Positions 14,291 to 20,493 of a stretch of 20,493 nucleotides of DNA are shown one piece after another. The stretch spans positions 1 through 20,493 of the forward strand of contig JAHFAU010000015.1 of NCBI GenBank assembly GCA_023250385.1, written 5' to 3'. Both the position numbers and the translations under genes were made by a program. The notes under the pieces were generated by a model. The model had not been told where the DNA came from, did no database searches, and saw only the letters and a program-made list of their open reading frames with translations. This DNA comes from Anaerolineales bacterium (GTDB lineage: Bacteria > Chloroflexota > Anaerolineae > Anaerolineales > E44-bin32). How positions within the stretch are numbered: position 1 is the first letter of the stretch; the number at the start of each line of letters is the position of its first letter.

Positions 14291-16015
14291 ATGAACAATA
14301 GCGAAGTGGCCCAGGTCTTTGAAGATATCGCCGACCTGCTCGAGATTAAGGGCGAGCAGATCTACCGGGTGCTAGCGTATCGCCGGGGGGCGGAGGCGCT
14401 CAAGAACCTAGGCCGCGACATCAATACGGTCTGGAAGGAAGGGGAGCTGGAGGAAATCCCGGGCGTCGGCAAGGCGATCGCCGGCAAGATTGATGAGCTG
14501 CTGGGAACCAGAAAGCTCGAGTTCTACGAGAAACTGAAGAAGGAGATTCCGCTGGGACTGCTCGAGATGCTCAAAGTGAGCGACGTCGGCCCTAAGAAGG
14601 CTGCCCGATTTTGGAAGGAACTTGGGATCACCTCGATCAAGGCTTTGGAGGCCGCCGCCAAGCGAGGGGAACTGCGCGACCTTCCGGGAATGGGGGCTCG
14701 CTCGGAGGCCCGCATCCTGGAGAGTATCCAATCATTGCGCCGGCGCCAGACCGGCCGGCTTTCCATCGGGGTCGCGCTGCCAATCGCCGAGCAATTGCTG
14801 GCTGAGCTGCGGAAGCATCCGGCGGTGAAGGCGGCCGAGGCAGCCGGAAGCCTGCGCCGGATGCGGGAGAGTGTCGGGGACCTCGACCTGCTCGTCTCGA
14901 CCGACAAACCCGAGCCGGTCATGCAATCCTTCGTTAAGCTGCCGATTATCAGCCGGGTGCGCAGCCAGGGGCCGACCAAGACCAGCGTGGAATTGGTCGA
15001 CGGGCTGCGGGTCCAGGTCTGGACCCACCCTTCGGCCCGATTTGGCACGGCGCTGCAGTACGCCACCGGCTCAAAAGAACACAACGTCCGGCTGCGTGAA
15101 ATTGCCCTGGATCAGGGGCTGTCGCTTTCTGACCAAGCTTTCAAACGCGACGACGGGAGCGAGATTACTTGCGCCCAGGAGGCCGAGGTCTATGAACGGC
15201 TGGGGCTGCCGTGGATTGCACCCGAACTAAGGGAAGACCGGGGAGAAATCCAGGCCGCGCTCGACGGCACGCTTCCGGAATTGATCGAACTGGCTGATCT
15301 GAAGGCCGAGCTGCACTCCCACTCGACCTGGAGCGACGGGGCCAACAGCATCGAGCAAATGGTCAAGGCTGCTCGCGCCGAGGGTCACCGGCTACTTGCC
15401 ATAACCGATCATTCCAAGAGTCTGGGAGTCGCGAATGGCCTGACTGTCGAGCGACTCCGCAAGCAGCGTAAGGAAATCGCTGCGCTGCGCAAGCGACTGC
15501 CGAAGGGGTTCGTCCTGCTCCACGGTTCGGAAGTTGAGATCCTGGCGGATGGGCGATTGGATTACCCGGACGTGGTGCTTGCTGAGCTCGATCTGGTCAT
15601 CGCTTCGCTGCACACTTCGTTGCGCCAGAGTCGGGAGAAAGTTACCGCCCGGCTGCTCGCCGCGATCGCCAACCCGCATGTCGACATCATCGCCCATCCC
15701 ACCGGGAGGCTGATCGGCGAACGGGAAGGGGCCGATCTGGACATGGACCGCGTGCTGGAAGCGGCAGCCCGGTCCGGCGTGATCCTCGAGATCAACTCCA
15801 ACCCCCAGCGACTGGACCTCAACGATGTTCATGCGCGTCGGGCGATCGAGTTGGGCATCCCCTTGGCGATCAATACCGATGCCCACCATCCTGACCACCT
15901 GGCGTTCCGCAACTATGGGGTAGGCGTGGCTCGCCGGGCCTGGGCGACTGCCGAACAAGTGGTGAACTGTTGGCGTCCGAAGCGCTTGAGGGATTGGTTA
16001 GCGAGTCGAGGATAG
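14291..16015 (+). CDS. polX: DNA polymerase/3'-5' exonuclease PolX with altered polymerase active site
   Basis: Family X repair polymerase of 574 residues, as in Bacillus PolX. An N-terminal helix-hairpin-helix region has GELEEIPGVGKAIAGKI and LRDLPGMGARSEARI. The nucleotidyltransferase domain has AGSLRRMRESVGDLDLLV, with Asp197 and Asp199. The third carboxylate, normally in VDLRVV, is absent: the segment reads GLRVQVWTH, with Gln242. The following ALQYATGSKEHNVRLR is normal. The C-terminal PHP domain is complete: ELHSHSTWSDG, ITDHS, GSEVEI, SLH, AHPTG, NTDAH, so 3'-end processing or AP-site activity should remain. ATG 14291 (MNNSEVAQVFEDIADLLE) is the family start; the open frame upstream overlaps the PHP gene. 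Confident family call; polymerase activity doubtful. Confidence 0.93.
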   Translation: MNNSEVAQVFEDIADLLEIKGEQIYRVLAYRRGAEALKNLGRDINTVWKEGELEEIPGVGKAIAGKIDELLGTRKLEFYEKLKKEIPLGLLEMLKVSDVGPKKAARFWKELGITSIKALEAAAKRGELRDLPGMGARSEARILESIQSLRRRQTGRLSIGVALPIAEQLLAELRKHPAVKAAEAAGSLRRMRESVGDLDLLVSTDKPEPVMQSFVKLPIISRVRSQGPTKTSVELVDGLRVQVWTHPSARFGTALQYATGSKEHNVRLREIALDQGLSLSDQAFKRDDGSEITCAQEAEVYERLGLPWIAPELREDRGEIQAALDGTLPELIELADLKAELHSHSTWSDGANSIEQMVKAARAEGHRLLAITDHSKSLGVANGLTVERLRKQRKEIAALRKRLPKGFVLLHGSEVEILADGRLDYPDVVLAELDLVIASLHTSLRQSREKVTARLLAAIANPHVDIIAHPTGRLIGEREGADLDMDRVLEAAARSGVILEINSNPQRLDLNDVHARRAIELGIPLAINTDAHHPDHLAFRNYGVGVARRAWATAEQVVNCWRPKRLRDWLASRG

Positions 16016-16083
16016 GTTATCTCGGCGCGACCCGAAAGAGCTCAGCGGGGTTTAACCATGGTAGACGACAGGAAGAGGGCAAA

Positions 16084-16932
16084 ATGGCGAAGCCGGCTTT
16101 TGTGACCGACAGCACTGCGTACCTCCCGCAAGAGCTGCAGAGGCGGCACGAAATCCAGGTCATACCCCAGGTGCTGATTTGGGGCGGGGAGACTCTCCTG
16201 GACGGAGTCGACATCATGCCGACTGCGTTCTATGAGCGGCTGAAGACCGCTGATGTGATGCCGACCACCTCCCAGGCGACCATTGGGGCATTCAAAGACA
16301 TCTTTGAACCTCCAGTGCGCGCAGGGCGGCCGGTGCTCGCCCTTCTGATTTCGCAGAAACTCTCCGGGACGATCCAATCGGCCCAATCGGCCAAAGAGTT
16401 GTTCCCTGGGGCTCGAATCGAAATTGTGAATTCCGAGTCGGCCGCGATGGCCATGGGGTTCCAGGTTCTGGCCGCCGCTCGGGCGGCTGATGCAGGCAAG
16501 TCCTTCGATGAAGTGCTGACCCTCGCCAGAGACGCCAAGCACCACACCGGAGTAGTGCTGGTGGTCGACACTCTCGAGTTCCTGCATCGTGGCGGGCGGA
16601 TCGGCGGAGCGGCTCGCTTGCTCGGAACCGCCCTCAATCTCAAGCCAATCCTGGAACTTCAGGACGGGGTCATTGAGGCAGTCGAGCGGGTGCGAACCCG
16701 GTCGAAAGCGCAGGCCCGGCTGCTGAGTCTGTTGGAGGAGCGAATCAACGGCCGGCCCAATCTGCGGCTGGCCGTTCTTCACGCGGCGGCCGAGCGGGAG
16801 GCCCGCCAACTGCTCGATGAAGCGGCCAAGCTGTTGAATCCAATGGAGACGGTTTTCTCGGAGGTCAGTCCAGTGGTCGGCGCCCATGTGGGCCCCGGTA
16901 CCCTGGGGATGTGTTACAGCGTCGATTTGTAG
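16084..16932 (+). CDS. DegV family fatty-acid-binding protein
   Basis: Cytoplasmic protein of 282 residues binding a fatty acid; in Firmicutes the related FakB proteins present fatty acids to the kinase FakA. The N-terminal FVTDSTAYLP (6-15), the TTSQ segment (MPTTSQATIGAF), LLISQKLSGTIQSA, VNSESAAMAMGF, and LEFLHRGGRIGG are DegV hallmarks; the C-terminal HVGPGTLG closes the lipid pocket. ATG 16084 is chosen because it starts the fold and carries the only strong Shine-Dalgarno sequence in the window (AGGAAGAGGG, four bases from the ATG). It follows polX by 68 bases on the same strand. No FakA-type kinase is in view. Confidence 0.92.
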   Translation: MAKPAFVTDSTAYLPQELQRRHEIQVIPQVLIWGGETLLDGVDIMPTAFYERLKTADVMPTTSQATIGAFKDIFEPPVRAGRPVLALLISQKLSGTIQSAQSAKELFPGARIEIVNSESAAMAMGFQVLAAARAADAGKSFDEVLTLARDAKHHTGVVLVVDTLEFLHRGGRIGGAARLLGTALNLKPILELQDGVIEAVERVRTRSKAQARLLSLLEERINGRPNLRLAVLHAAAEREARQLLDEAAKLLNPMETVFSEVSPVVGAHVGPGTLGMCYSVDL

Positions 16933-16939
16933 CGCTCCG

Positions 16940-17119
16940 CTAGTAGCCGCCGACCCACTTGGTTTCTTCCAGCAAGATCAGGTAGCCCTGGCCAGGGTGG
17001 TCCAGCCGCGCTCGTGAGCACCAGCCGGACCCCGTCGTAGCGCTGGGCTGTAATGGGTTGGCGGACGATGGGGAGCGAAGGCTGCGGCGAGTAGGGCCAG
17101 CGCGGCCGCCGGTGTCCTT
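16940..17119 (-). pseudogene. Possible remnant of a small protein gene, three frames
   Basis: The stretch between the DegV gene and the Cox11-like gene has no intact gene, but protein-like pieces occur in successive minus-strand frames. First a signal-like AAALALLAAAFAP just after the upstream stop, then LPIVRQPITAQRYDGVRLVLT, then HPGQGYLILLEETKWVGGY ending at a TAG (16942-16940). The order suggests a short exported or membrane-associated product broken by frameshifts, or an assembly error. I recognise no family. The palindrome CCCTGGCCAGGG (16986-16997) lies inside. Weak evidence. Confidence 0.25.
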
Positions 17120-17123
17120 TCAG

Positions 17124-18023
17124 TCAATCCTGAGCCGGAAAGTCCTCGAGCGCGTAGAAGGTGTAGCGATTGCGGAACAGCTCAATGCCCGGAGGGAGGC
17201 TAAAATCGATTCGGAAGACCAACTGCATCTCGCGCTGCTCCCCGGGCTCAAGGGTCTGCTCGGTGAAGCAGAAGCACTGGATGGTTTGAAAGTACGCGGC
17301 AACCTCGGCGGGGCCAACCTCGTGAATTGCCTTGCCGGTGATCGTCTCATTTGAGGTGTTGATTGCGACATAGTTGGCGCTGACCAGTTCGCCGGGCTGG
17401 GCCAGGACCTGCGGCTGGACCGGATAGAACTCCCAGGGGAGCCCAGGGTCCACCGCAGCTTCCAGCTCGATCGTGATTGCAGTTCCCCAGTGCTGCAAGA
17501 CTCGCCAGCGATTGCGGTCCAGAATCAGATTGAAACTGACCTCGCCTTCAAAGAAACCCAGCTGCCCTCCCGCATTCAAGGCCTCCAACTGTCTTTCCAG
17601 TTCCGATCGGCTTGAGGCTGGGTCGGCCGCCAATCCGATCAGCTCTTCGATCTCAGGTTGACTGCTGTTCGGGAAGCGGACCTTGGCGGTCAGGATGGTC
17701 TGGTCTGGACGGGACGATGCAATGGCCAGAAGCTGGAACTCGCCGAGGGCCGCGAGCTGACCATAGAGCGCAGCCTGTTGATCGCTGAGGTGCGGGTTGG
17801 CCGCCAGATAGGCTGGCTTGCTGCGGGCCGCCTGGTCCTGCGAGCTGACCAGCTCCCAGGCGGATCCGTAATCATGTTCGTAGCCGGCTCGGAAGAAGGC
17901 CTCGGCGACTTGCTCGGGAGAGGTCGGGGTGTTAATCAGCCGGACCGCAAAGACTACCCCGACGACTGCCAAACCGGTCGCGATCCCGAGCAGCAGCCGG
18001 AACCAGGTTCGTTGGGACAGCAT
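17124..18023 (-). CDS. Cox11/CtaG-type copper chaperone with an added NTF2-like domain
   Basis: Assembly factor that would deliver copper to the CuB site of subunit I. Of its 299 residues, 7-28 form a membrane anchor. Residues 33-180 form an extra domain resembling NTF2-like/DUF4878 proteins (TSPEQVAEAFFRAGYEHDYGS to NRWRVLQHWG). Residues 195-280 are the Cox11 core: EFYPVQPQV, PGELVSANYVAINTS, the copper motif CFCF (Cys250, Cys252), TEQTLEPGEQREMQLVFRID. The conserved FCxxTG segment after the anchor in ordinary Cox11 is absent, and there is no other cysteine from 1 to 249. ATG 18023 lies ten bases after the ctaG stop; an earlier ATG (18068) would overlap it. Last gene of the oxidase cluster. 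Confidence 0.85.
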   Translation of the reverse strand: MLSQRTWFRLLLGIATGLAVVGVVFAVRLINTPTSPEQVAEAFFRAGYEHDYGSAWELVSSQDQAARSKPAYLAANPHLSDQQAALYGQLAALGEFQLLAIASSRPDQTILTAKVRFPNSSQPEIEELIGLAADPASSRSELERQLEALNAGGQLGFFEGEVSFNLILDRNRWRVLQHWGTAITIELEAAVDPGLPWEFYPVQPQVLAQPGELVSANYVAINTSNETITGKAIHEVGPAEVAAYFQTIQCFCFTEQTLEPGEQREMQLVFRIDFSLPPGIELFRNRYTFYALEDFPAQD

Positions 18024-18033
18024 GTTCTTCAAG

Positions 18034-18858
18034 CTAAGCTTCCTCGAGCTCGGGATCATAACGCACATAAAAGGCGAACATGCTGAGCATTAGGAACATC
18101 CACCCTTGAATCCACATGAGCAAGCCGCCGAGCCGTTGGTCGGCGAGCGCGGTGAGCTGAAATACGGCACCCACGGCCGCGTAATACGGATAGAGCAGCC
18201 AGCCGCCGCCCCAGAGCACGGCTCCCAGGGCATAGCTCGGCGGCGCGAAAACCATCAAATACACCCAGCGAGCCGGCGGCCAGTGCCACAGCGGAAACCA
18301 GCCACGGGTCGGATCGATCACTCGCCACCAAACCAGCAGCGCAGTGTAGAAGAACAGGGCGTGCTGCAGATCATGAACCACCGGATTGAGCAGCGCCAGC
18401 TGATACAGCCGGGGAATATGCCAGATCAGCAAGTTGGCATTGAACGCGAAATAGGCGATCAGCGGATCGCTGACTTGGTCGAGGGTCCGGCGAATCCAGC
18501 GCTTGCCGAGGGCGCCCCGGGCAAGCGGGGAAGGGAGGCCGAGCAGCAAGGCGGGTGCGGCAATCATCATCAGCAACATGTGCTGGACCATGTGGGCCGA
18601 AAACCTCAAGCCGGCCAAATGCTCCAAGGGAGAGAGCAGCGCAATTGCGATCGACCCCAATCCCACCGCAAACAGCACCGGATGCCGGTCCCGAATCAGG
18701 CCGCGCAAACGAAGGCTGGACAGCCGATGGTGCCGCCGGAGGTCGACCAGAGCCCCGGCATAGAGTGCGGCCACGACGAGCAGGCCGGTCCCGATCAGCA
18801 ACCTGGTAAAGCTAGTGACCGTGGAATTCGGAAGTAGAAGGTTAGCAGGGCTCAACAC
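18034..18858 (-). CDS. ctaG: caa3-type cytochrome c oxidase assembly factor CtaG
   Basis: Integral membrane protein of 274 residues with about seven hydrophobic segments, of the caa3_CtaG family needed to assemble Bacillus-type caa3 oxidase; it is unrelated to Cox11 despite the shared gene name. Characteristic segments are FSAHMVQHMLLMMIAAPALLLG, NANLLIWHIPRLYQLAL, HDLQHALFFYTALLVWWRVIDP and GGLLMWIQG near the end. The repeated membrane-embedded histidines may handle copper. The start at 18858 lies 63 bases after the subunit III stop; later starts inside the first helix are less likely. It runs close to the Cox11-like gene downstream, so both assembly factors are probably co-transcribed. Confidence 0.9.
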   Translation of the reverse strand: MLSPANLLLPNSTVTSFTRLLIGTGLLVVAALYAGALVDLRRHHRLSSLRLRGLIRDRHPVLFAVGLGSIAIALLSPLEHLAGLRFSAHMVQHMLLMMIAAPALLLGLPSPLARGALGKRWIRRTLDQVSDPLIAYFAFNANLLIWHIPRLYQLALLNPVVHDLQHALFFYTALLVWWRVIDPTRGWFPLWHWPPARWVYLMVFAPPSYALGAVLWGGGWLLYPYYAAVGAVFQLTALADQRLGGLLMWIQGWMFLMLSMFAFYVRYDPELEEA

Positions 18859-18921
18859 GGACCAGGCTCACTGAGGGTAGCCCCTGAAGGGCCGCTTTCG
18901 GGAAGCGACCAGCCGGATCGT

Positions 18922-19479
18922 TTATGGGCCTACCGGGGATCCCATCAAGTATAGCGCCGGGTAATAAAACACCCAGACCAGATCGACGAAGTGCCAGTAG
19001 ATCGCACAGGCCTCCACTCCCCAATGGTTGTCCGGCGTGAACCTCCGGCCCGCACTTCTGACCAGGATAATCCCTATAAAACCGAGCCCGGTCAACACGT
19101 GAAAGGCGTGCAGTCCGGTCATTGCGAACAAGATCGAGCCGTACACTCCGTCACCGGGCCTGAGCTCGCCCTGCCACTCAAAGCCAATCACGCCGATGAG
19201 AAAGCTGACACCTAGGGCAGCAGTCAGCACCAGGCCGCCGAGGAAGTTCAGTCGATCGCCTCGGGCGATCGCAGCTTCGGCTCGGTTCATAAAGAAGCTG
19301 CTAGTGAGCAGGATCGAAGTCACGCCGAGACCCAGCCGCGGATCGAGATCGGGGCGGGTCGCTCCCCAGAGATGGAATCGCACCGCCAGCAGGGCTCCGA
19401 AAAGGAATACCTCGGATGCGAAAAACAGCCAGAGTGCGAGGCGGGCCCGCACGGTGGCGCTGCCGGCGGCGGTAGTCAT
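18922..19479 (-). CDS. coxC: Cytochrome c oxidase subunit III
   Basis: Membrane subunit of the haem-copper oxidase. 185 residues, five hydrophobic segments, the shorter bacterial form lacking the first two helices of mitochondrial subunit III. Visible family segments: LALWLFFASEVFLFGALL near the start, LTSSFFMNRAEAA, ILFAMTGLHAFHVLTGLGF, and the C-terminal NHWGVEACAIYWHFVDLVWVFYYPALYL. The frame is open to 19638, but ATG 19479 overlaps the stop of the subunit IV gene as ATGA and begins just before the first helix, so it is preferred. The equivalent Bacillus gene is ctaE. Confidence 0.95.
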   Translation of the reverse strand: MTTAAGSATVRARLALWLFFASEVFLFGALLAVRFHLWGATRPDLDPRLGLGVTSILLTSSFFMNRAEAAIARGDRLNFLGGLVLTAALGVSFLIGVIGFEWQGELRPGDGVYGSILFAMTGLHAFHVLTGLGFIGIILVRSAGRRFTPDNHWGVEACAIYWHFVDLVWVFYYPALYLMGSPVGP

Positions 19480-19679
19480 TGTGGCTTCCACAGCCGACTG
19501 ATGTGCATGAAGAAGTGCAGGATCAGGGCGGCTTTCCCCAGGCCGATCAGCAGCAGCGCCAAGATCGGGCCGCCGCTCAATTGAAATTCCAACCAGGTCA
19601 GCCCACCGAGGGCGGCGAGGGTTAGCAAGCCGCGCCAATATGCGCTGGGTCGGCTTACTCCGCTATCCGGGCGCGGCAT
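19476..19679 (-). CDS. Cytochrome c oxidase subunit IV (CtaF-like, small)
   Basis: 67-residue membrane protein with two hydrophobic segments separated by FQLSGG. The segment LLIGLGKAALILHFFMHISRLW is the hallmark of prokaryotic subunit IV (lysine in the helix, then FFMH). ATG 19679 overlaps the coxA stop (19663) by 17 bases; the longer frame to 19733 adds only non-conserved residues inside coxA. Its own stop overlaps coxC. A small accessory subunit, probably stabilising the CuB site. Confidence 0.85.
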   Translation of the reverse strand: MPRPDSGVSRPSAYWRGLLTLAALGGLTWLEFQLSGGPILALLLIGLGKAALILHFFMHISRLWKPQ

Positions 19680-20493
19680 CGCTGACCGGAGCGGACCACG
19701 GCTGGCCGAACTCATAAGGGCCGTGCGTGACAACCGGAGGCGTGGGAAAGTTGCCCGGTGGGGGCGGAGAGGATACCGTCCATTCCAGGCTCAGTGCCCG
19801 CCAGGGATTTGGCCCGGCTCGGGCTCCCCGCGCCCAGCTCACGATGAGGTTGTAAAGAAACGGCAGGATCGACAACCCCATGAGGAACGCCCCGAGGCTG
19901 GCGACCTGATTCACGGTCTGGAACTCCGGAGCGTAAGCCGCCACCCGACGCGGCATCCCCTGCAGTCCGGCCCAATGCAGGGGCAGGAAAGTCAAGTTGA
20001 ACGAGATCAGGGTCATCCAGAAATGCAGACGCCCGAGCCGCTCGCTGTACATCCGGCCCGTAATCTTTGGGAACCAGAAGTACATCCCTCCGATGATGGC
20101 GAAGACCGATCCTCCGAACAACACATAGTGCAGGTGGGCGACGACGTAGTAGCTGTCCTGAACGTGGATATCGACTGGTACCGAGGCCAGCGAAATCCCA
20201 CTCAGCCCACCGATGACGAACATCGCAATAAACCCGACCGCGAAAAGCAGGGGAGTTTTGAAGTCCAAGACCCCTCCCCACAGCGTTCCCAACCAGTTGA
20301 AGACTTTCACCCCGGTCGGGACGGCGATGATCATCGAGGTAACCATGAACGTGATCTGCATTCCCGGGCTCATTCCGGTTGTGAACATGTGGTGGGCCCA
20401 GACCAGGAAGCCCATGACCGCGATGGCCAATGAAGAGCCGGCAATCGCCCGATAACCGAAGATCGGTTTTCGACTGAAAACCGGAAGGATCTC
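19663..20493 (-). CDS. coxA: Cytochrome c oxidase subunit I, C-terminal part (5' end outside window)
   Basis: The frame is open to the window edge, so the gene enters from the right; 276 residues are visible. The fragment begins EILPVFSRKPIFGYRAIAGS and continues through WAHHMFTTG, whose two histidines ligate CuB. VPTGVKVFNWLGTLWGG follows. The loop VQDSYYVVAHLHYVLFGG has the haem ligands: in subunit I the two histidines of this HxH bind the high-spin and low-spin haems. The loop reads VQD where mitochondrial enzymes have VHD. The remaining helices and a Pro-rich C-terminus complete the protein. It is the catalytic oxygen-reducing subunit; the upstream coxB is presumably beyond the window. 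Gene order (I, IV, III, ctaG, cox11) is read leftward. Confidence 0.96.
   Translation of the reverse strand, partial: EILPVFSRKPIFGYRAIAGSSLAIAVMGFLVWAHHMFTTGMSPGMQITFMVTSMIIAVPTGVKVFNWLGTLWGGVLDFKTPLLFAVGFIAMFVIGGLSGISLASVPVDIHVQDSYYVVAHLHYVLFGGSVFAIIGGMYFWFPKITGRMYSERLGRLHFWMTLISFNLTFLPLHWAGLQGMPRRVAAYAPEFQTVNQVASLGAFLMGLSILPFLYNLIVSWARGARAGPNPWRALSLEWTVSSPPPPGNFPTPPVVTHGPYEFGQPWSAPVSDAAPG

Noticed and set aside
16042..16887. Open frame of 281 codons opposite the DegV gene
   Set aside because: Low-complexity antisense translation; the DegV gene has strong motifs and a Shine-Dalgarno sequence.
18106..18837. Open frame of 243 codons on the plus strand opposite ctaG
   Set aside because: Gln/Arg/Pro-rich antisense of a membrane protein gene, typical of shadow frames.
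1..20493. CRISPR array, insertion sequence, prophage or defence island
   Set aside because: No regularly spaced direct repeats, transposase, integrase or terminal inverted repeats were seen; gene content is housekeeping.

Overview
The window is a GC-rich stretch of bacterial chromosome with mostly housekeeping genes, densely packed on both strands. There is no sign of insertion sequences, phage genes or CRISPR repeats. The gene set suggests a Chloroflexota-like (green non-sulfur) aerobe: an EGY-like site-2 protease, a DegV protein, a MenA-like prenyltransferase, a caa3-type oxidase cluster with both CtaG-type assembly factors, and a two-gene module of uncharacterised winged-helix-like proteins whose style I associate with that phylum. 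This placement is inference; no 16S or marker search was possible. Shine-Dalgarno sequences are rare (degV is the clear exception). At least two genes have a -10 box so close to the ATG that the mRNA should be leaderless or nearly so.

Layout. 1-35: 3' end of a tRNA. 61-1296 (+): membrane site-2 protease. 1343-6182 (-): a run of six genes transcribed leftward: proline dehydrogenase, a pteridine-reductase-like SDR with an altered catalytic residue, DinB-like protein, small cupin-like protein, UbiA/MenA-like prenyltransferase, MoeA. Several junctions overlap or nearly touch. 6217-6776: a divergent promoter region with tRNA-Lys(CTT), a possible 37-codon membrane peptide and two strong inverted repeats. 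6777-7163 (+): stand-alone response-regulator receiver, ended by a good intrinsic terminator. 7271-8644 (+): secreted LysM/M23 peptidase with a leaderless promoter. 8753-10782 (+): the unknown two-gene operon. 10867-10939 (+): tRNA-Arg(TCT) with a good promoter.

11021-14187 (-): uvrB, preceded by a PHP-family metallohydrolase. 14291-16015 (+): PolX, divergent from the PHP gene, with an intact PHP nuclease domain but Gln at the third catalytic Asp of the polymerase. 16084-16932 (+): DegV. 16940-17119 (-): possible gene remnant. 17124-20493 (-): cytochrome oxidase cluster read leftward as coxA (cut by the window edge), subunit IV, subunit III, caa3-type ctaG, and a Cox11-type copper chaperone carrying an extra NTF2-like domain.

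How they work together. The oxidase subunits and the two copper/assembly factors form one assembly unit for a terminal oxidase; the MenA-like enzyme and proline dehydrogenase fit a quinone-linked respiratory chain. uvrB, PHP and PolX form a DNA-repair neighbourhood. The most interesting unknowns are the 8753-10782 module, the non-canonical active sites of the SDR, PolX and Cox11-like proteins, and the structured region 6551-6776.
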